Program-made: the position numbers and the translations under genes
Shown here: one piece after another, positions 56,601 to 64,000 of the stretch
How positions within the stretch are numbered: position 1 is the stretch's first letter
Layout of the letters: every line of letters starts with the position of its first letter
Source: Liolophura sinensis
Lineage: Eukaryota > Mollusca > Polyplacophora > Chitonida > Chitonidae
Assembly: GCF_032854445.1 (NCBI RefSeq)
Contig: NC_088301.1
Coordinates: 35,017,187-35,081,186, forward strand
DNA length: 64,000 nt
Direction of reading: 5' to 3'
Notes under the pieces: generated by a model
The model's input: the letters and a program-made list of their open reading frames with translations, nothing else
Databases searched by the model: none
What the model was told of the DNA's origin: nothing

Positions 56601-57363
56601 ACATTAAATAATAGCACAAAAAGTTTAAATAGCAAACCCTTTTGACTTTTGTGGTGTTTCATTAAGGAGATATTGCAATCACAGTACGCAAAATCGGGCA
56701 AATTGAGAATTTCGAAAGCCGCGCAATGTTATAGTTTTAACCAATCCGGCGCGAGTTAGTCCTTAAGCCTGTGAATGCAACTATTTCCGTGGACTCAGCC
56801 TTATGACCCAGAGTATTGGTGACACAACATAATATTTCCAGTTTCTCAAACATGACGTCCCCCATGCATGGTTTCGTAAGTTCCAGCTTAAAAAATTATT
56901 TGTACAGTTACCAAGTTCGTCAGAACACAGTTGTTGTGGCCATTGATGTCTCTGCCATAAATGGAAGAGAGGCAAATGATTTGTTGTTCTTTTCGTTTAA
57001 AGATTTTTTATTTTTGAGATTTTCGTTTCCCTAGTTGCTAGTTAGGAACCAGGTATGCTTTACAGCTTCTTTTCATTAGAACACAAACATGTAACGTTTA
57101 TGCTTTACGCTTTTTGGAGGTTTTAACTTCAGGTGTAAATGACATACATGCACAGAGCAGAGCCTATCATATTTGATGCAAAGTTACAAATTTGATTTCG
57201 AGGAAATGTCAACATCGCTAGGTCCTATATCAATGTGGTATTGAGTGTAGATAATATAAAATTATCCTGTTCAAGAGTTACTAATAAAACATGAAAGAGT
57301 GCATTAGTAGTCTTTCCTTTCAATCTGTGGATGAAGCCAAGTGTGTTGATTGCTAAACTCCAG

Positions 57364-57465
57364 GATTTTACGCTCACAGACTGTGACTTGCATTTATCTA
57401 ACTCAGGAAATCTTGTTATCAGACCCATGAACATCAAATCTGTAAAATTAAGTGGAAAATGTAAG
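57364..57465 (+). other. orphan exon-like open stretch
   Basis: 34 codons sit between ACTCCAG and a strong donor AAG|GTGAGT, reading DFTLTDCDLHLSNSGNLVIR and so on. No partner exon and no recognised family. It could be a relic or chance. Confidence 0.15.
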
Positions 57466-57879
57466 GTGAGTAACTGTTGGTATACCTGCACTCCCGCTCT
57501 GCATTACAGACATTTCCTTAGACTTCGTTTATTATTTATCGAGATTCAGATCTGTGTAATGTTTGTCAGGCCATCCATCATGTTTTACTCGTGTGTCCGC
57601 AGTACACTGCTCAGAGACAAATCTTCTTTTCTGACCTTGTAGACACTGGAATTGCTGAGGAGTGTGCTTTGTCCACCGAACAATGCAAGCTTAGTTTTAA
57701 AGCTGTGGGGAATTATTTATTTATGTAGGGTCCACAGATTTTAGGCTACAGCATTGTGGCAACAGTTCTCTGTGGATTGACTACGGTTGATTATAGCATC
57801 CTAAAGCCCTGAAACAGATCCTATTACCTTGGCGCAAATCATTCCATGGAATGGAGTCGTCACGTAAACTACTGTACGT

Positions 57880-57935
57880 TTGTATGTATGTATGTATGTA
57901 TGTATGTATGTATGTATGTATGTATGTATGTATGA
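57880..57935. repeat. (TATG)n microsatellite
   Basis: About 13 uninterrupted TATG units. Confidence 0.95.
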
Positions 57936-58094
57936 ATTTTTCCACCAGCAATTTGAATTTTATCAAAACCCGTTTCTAAAATTAACAAGTCATTAAATAC
58001 AAAACTCGTGTTCTTCAAAGCGATGCATCGCATGAGAAACTTTCCCAAATCGCATAAGAGAGTTTAAATACCTGTGTAGCTTTGCAGTATCAGC

Positions 58095-58100
58095 TTTATT
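58095..58100 (-). terminator. candidate poly(A) signal of beta-tubulin gene 3
   Basis: Minus-strand AATAAA(G) about 840 nt past the gene 3 stop. I have not checked every closer A-rich variant. Confidence 0.3.
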
Positions 58101-58938
58101 CAACAAAACAGATGAAGCAACAGGTTAATCATGACGGCATTTGTTCAACAACAACAGCAGCATTGTCATCTCAGACACAAATTTTTGCATTCCTGAACAA
58201 ACACGTTGGAGAGTCGTAGACATTATAATAAAATATAGAAATAAACACGCATGTTATCTGTAAAAATGCCATGGTCCCATAAATACTGTTAAATTAAGTA
58301 ACAGTTTTTGGATTGTAAATAAAACAATGCCCAAATATCCCCCTTTATATATAGTCATGAGCACCACAGCATATCACCTTGGATGCGGAATGTAGAAACC
58401 ATATAAAGCATTTCATCTACAGTGTATATAGAAAACGTTAACATACATAGGTACACGGCGATGTATAAGGTATAAAACATTAGGCCCTATGTTCTTTAGA
58501 ATCTCTCGTGTACTTTCTAAAATCCATGATTTTTAATTCGCAATATTGACACAGTTTTAAACTAAAACACACCATTTAGTATATCAAGTATGTAGATTTT
58601 TGAGAAGGTTCTTCTTTTAAACAGATCGTGGAAGGCGGCAGAAACAAACCACAAGGACGAATAATTGGAGTTATTTGATTAGGCCTGGAGCATTCAACAA
58701 CATCTGCATCTTCCCGAGATGAACATAAAATACTACAATATAAAAGAATAGAGCGTAGAGGGTACAAGCAAAGCAGAATGTCACTTCCAGCTCTTTGGAG
58801 ATGATAAGAAGGTCCTTGGCAATACCCAAGCCTAATGCGTACATACGTCCCGAAATATACACTACAAAGTTTGTATATAAGCAGAGAAGAGTTAATCATA
58901 GCTGATTTTAAGGGACACGACATGTTTAGCGTAAGGAT

Positions 58939-60824
<1,886 letters not shown>

Positions 60825-61795
60825 CTGAAAGCAGAATATGGTAATATTACTGGCATCCAACTTACCTACCAGAATCACTAAAGGCATATTTAGCATTTTA
60901 GAGGCTTGAAATTCTTGAAGTTTAAATATGAATACCAGTCGCTCACCCTTATACACAATAAAATGGAACATAAGTTCAGGTGGACGTTACTATCAGACTT
61001 TAGCCTTAATACACTTTTAAATAACTGTCCACACAGAAGGTAAGAATGGTGAACGATTGGTTCAATTCACTGGTTTTTCATCTAAATGAAGTTGTAGAGA
61101 GGTCAGGTAGTGATACAGATCTCAAAGTCTGTCTACTTCATGGATCTGCATGCAAGTCGTGTAGTTGGGTACATGCATGTTGTCAAAGGCGATGGCGTAG
61201 CAATCAGACATGACATTTTGACATCTGATATTTATCCACTTGTTTTGTACATGGCTTACTAGACTGTCTTTATCATGTCTACACGTTGGGGAAACTGGCA
61301 AGGACTGAAAGGCATAAATCTGAAAGGCAACCGTTGTCTTCCAAAAAATCTTGAGAATCATGTACTTTACCAGGTATACATTCGGTATACTTTTGAAGAA
61401 TTGTGACAACATGTTTAGTTACCTTATATTATAGTACACGTGGTTATGGACATCAGTAGAAAACCACCAGAAAGTGGTGCGTCATAATGTATTTTTGGTG
61501 GGATGCCTATCATTTCATATATGTCGGTCTACCACAGCGTCGCGCTACAAAAAGACATAGCCAATTAATTAACTCTTCTGTCAAGGTGGTTTGCAGAGTA
61601 AACAGGTGAATATGTTATAACATCTTCGGATGTTGTCAAACAAGAAATTCCAGACGATGTCGCATTGAAGTTTAGGCTCGTGTGCCCGATTGCGCTGTCC
61701 TAATTTCCTCGAAGGCCACCTGTATTCCTCCAATATGGCGTGCAAGTTTGCCACTGATGCCACGTTCATCAGTAACATGCCAAACGTTGACTGTT

Positions 61796-61885
61796 TATCC
61801 CGGTCAATTCGATTTCCTCCACACATAAACTGTCCGCCATCACATAAGTGAATAATTCTTCAAGTCTTGAAACAACATCAACAAA
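61796..61885 (+). repeat. degenerate family-A 3' part
   Basis: Reads TTTCCTCCACACATAAACTG, CCGCCATCACATAAGTGAATAA, TTCTTCAAGTCTTGAAACAA and CATCAACAAA, the same order as the family-A second half. Confidence 0.5.
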
Positions 61886-62768
61886 CACATCAAATGATGA
61901 AATTTAAAATAAAGGGAAAGAGAGATCAGGATGCTGATTCTATGTTAACGTTGAAAAAATCTGGTATACTATACATTTCTAATCTTATATGACTACAGCT
62001 GGATTCCTCCCATGAAAATAACGCCTTGTGACAAATAATACCCAACTGCGTCTGAGATGTATGAACAAGGACATACTGAAGCGCTCAATAGTATCACATT
62101 GACGTCAATTAGCGGATTAAATATTTACACATGTGTGATTGACAATAAGACAGTTATCTATTGTCGACCTTTATGTTTGCAACTGGAAATCGGGATAGGC
62201 CTGCAATGATGTTAATACTGGGTATATACATAACTTGGTCCTGAGTTAGAAGTACATGCACACTGTCCATTGACATTTAGAACTGTAAATGGCCCAGTGA
62301 AGAACAATTATTCCTATTTCAGTTGGTGTATAATCGCAACAATCTTACCTAATGTAAAGGGAGAGAATAATCGACATAGATGCATCACTTAATGAGATCA
62401 GATTGCCTGTAAAGTACACGTTATAATTGATAAACATCTAACCTATGGTTCACGGTATAGGGTGCGTAGAAAAACTATACTGACGAGAGTTTGTTGTTTA
62501 GTATTTGCAAATGAGGATGGCGTGAGTATACTTTGCCTTATATGATAGACTTTGATCAGGGCGGAAATACAGCAAATCCAGCAAATGTAAAAAGTTTGTC
62601 GCATTAAATATGATGTCACACAGTCTACATGAAATAATACATCAGTCACTACGGTGTAGTTTAAATATGATGCGTGCTGACAGGAAATTCAAGTAGTCTG
62701 ATAAATAATGCGATTAAATGAAAGAAGTAAAATGACAGATCTTCAATACACACTGACAGATGTGAAAA

Positions 62769-62769
<1 letters not shown>

Positions 62770-62840
<71 letters not shown>

Positions 62841-62890
62841 TATATATATATATATATAGATATAGATAGATAGATAAATAGATAGATAGG
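62770..62890. repeat. compound microsatellite (TA)n with GATA units
   Basis: A long TA tract, then interspersed GATATA and finally GATA units to about 62888. It generates a false Tyr/Ile-rich frame on the minus strand. Confidence 0.95.
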
Positions 62891-64000
62891 TCATCTGTAC
62901 CTATATGTACCAAACAATATAAAAGGGCAAATAAGCTAAACTATATGCGCCGACCGATCAAATGTGCCCTTGCAACATCGGGACTGTTTGCAGGGCGGAT
63001 GTACACGCACACCTACCATACACTTTTGAGTAAATTTGAAGTCGAGCATAAATATAATATAGGCCTTCCTGCCTGAGTTCAAATTAGAACCAATAATTTT
63101 CCAGTGAGCTCGAAACAGTATTCGTTTTGTCTGACACGGGACATGAACGAAAAGGAACCTCCAAAGACGGTCGAAATTCTGCTGACCATTGGAAACCAAC
63201 GCCAGACACAACGTCACATATAAAGATAAAACATTTCGTTTCCGTGGCAACCGCCTTGTAGACTGGTTTAAGGTTGAGCTGGCCTTGTTGCTATCGATCT
63301 CAAACCGCCTAAATGTAGCCCGTAAAACCCTCTCTTTCTATCCTGTATCCAGCTGCCCAGAAGGCCCCAAATACACCCTAACAATGTATCAATAGCCTGT
63401 AATGCCATTTGATGTCATGCAATTCACAGTGGGGACAAAAAGGCTATGATAAAGACAGAATCAACGCTGGATATATTATATAGGAGTGATCGATGGTGCT
63501 ATAAAATATACAAATCTATATTGGGACATATCTATGTAATGCATATACAACCTTTTCGTGCACTACTCAATCCAACAATGACCTGTATATGTGGGGTGTT
63601 GGGATCGAGGTATTACTGTCTGCTTAATCAACCGGTCTGTGCGTTCTGATTTGTATGCTTAATTGCAGGAGATGAGTATATGCAAACACACAATATGTGA
63701 AAATCAGATTGTAACATGTTAATATGCGTGCATCATATTACCATTGTATGGATACTGATGTATATATAAACATACACATGTATAATATAGTACAGCCTGA
63801 CAACACTTTCTCCAGGCTGCATGGGATATATACATGTACTTTAACGTACAGGAGTCCGTCTTACAAAGCTGTCGCAACGCTACGTCGAACGCATTTACCT
63901 CGGTGACGTATCTCTTCACTGTACGTTATCATGGACGTCACGCCAGTCGCATGATGCGAATACTTTATAAGACAGGCCCCAGCAGGGGAATATGTCTTGG

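Larger units (their letters stand above)
54675..58938. other. spacer between tubulin genes 2 and 3
   Basis: Contains the gene 2 promoter region, a transposase remnant (56290-56600), a weak orphan-exon candidate (57364-57465), a TATG microsatellite and, at the right, the probable 3' UTR of gene 3. Nothing else is supported. Confidence 0.5.
60825..64000. other. probable intron 1 of beta-tubulin gene 3
   Basis: No MREI-type exon, no other gene. Holds a degenerate family-A copy (61796-61885) and a TA/GATA microsatellite. Confidence 0.5.

Noticed and set aside
62661-62894. Tyr/Ile-rich minus-strand frame
   Set aside because: Translation of the TA microsatellite.

Overview
The window is AT-rich nuclear DNA from an animal. 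Genes have short exons with GT-AG introns, and there are long intergenic stretches full of microsatellites, minisatellites and short interspersed repeats. One repeat family ends in a run like CACCAATCAAATAAATAAATA, and another has a tRNA-like head followed by a conserved tail. As I recall them, such repeats are typical of molluscs and related lophotrochozoans. My best guess is a mollusc, or possibly a brachiopod. The species cannot be named from this window.

Layout, left to right. (1) 571-782 (+): the last exon of a lysine/arginine-rich protein, possibly ERICH1-like. (2) 1134-5553 (+): a complete six-exon F-box/leucine-rich-repeat gene (504 aa). (3) 5554-10656: intergenic, with degenerate interspersed repeats. 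(4) 10657-18083 (+): a complete three-exon receptor gene (519 aa) with signal peptide, two EGF modules, one membrane span and a cytoplasmic TIR domain, but no leucine-rich repeats. Its first intron holds a large 34-bp minisatellite. (5) 18084-39576: about 21 kb with no convincing gene. It holds a duplicated 137-bp block, a TA/GA microsatellite, a 45-bp minisatellite, a 32-bp minisatellite with a 160-bp higher-order period, SINE-like copies and a G-rich quadruplex-type motif. (6) 39577-60824 (-): three beta-tubulin genes in head-to-tail tandem. Two are complete (446 and 449 aa). The third lacks only its 57-nt first exon, which probably lies beyond base 64000.

The three tubulin genes share identical intron positions (after codon 19, inside codon 56, after codon 174), so they arose by local duplication. 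They differ in their acidic C-terminal tails, and gene 2 is clearly the most diverged in exon 3. Nucleotide identity is patchy: genes 1 and 3 nearly match in part of exon 3, while genes 2 and 3 nearly match in part of exon 4. This suggests gene conversion.

The gene groups show no evident shared pathway. The F-box protein is a predicted SCF ubiquitin-ligase substrate receptor, the EGF-TIR protein a predicted innate-immune or developmental signalling receptor, and the tubulins are cytoskeletal. All exon joins were made by eye from splice dinucleotides, reading phase and protein family fit; none has transcript support here. The most unusual items are the LRR-less EGF-TIR receptor with its minisatellite of splice-acceptor-like units, the mosaic tubulin cluster, and an apparently unnamed interspersed repeat present both inside the receptor intron and inside a tubulin intron.
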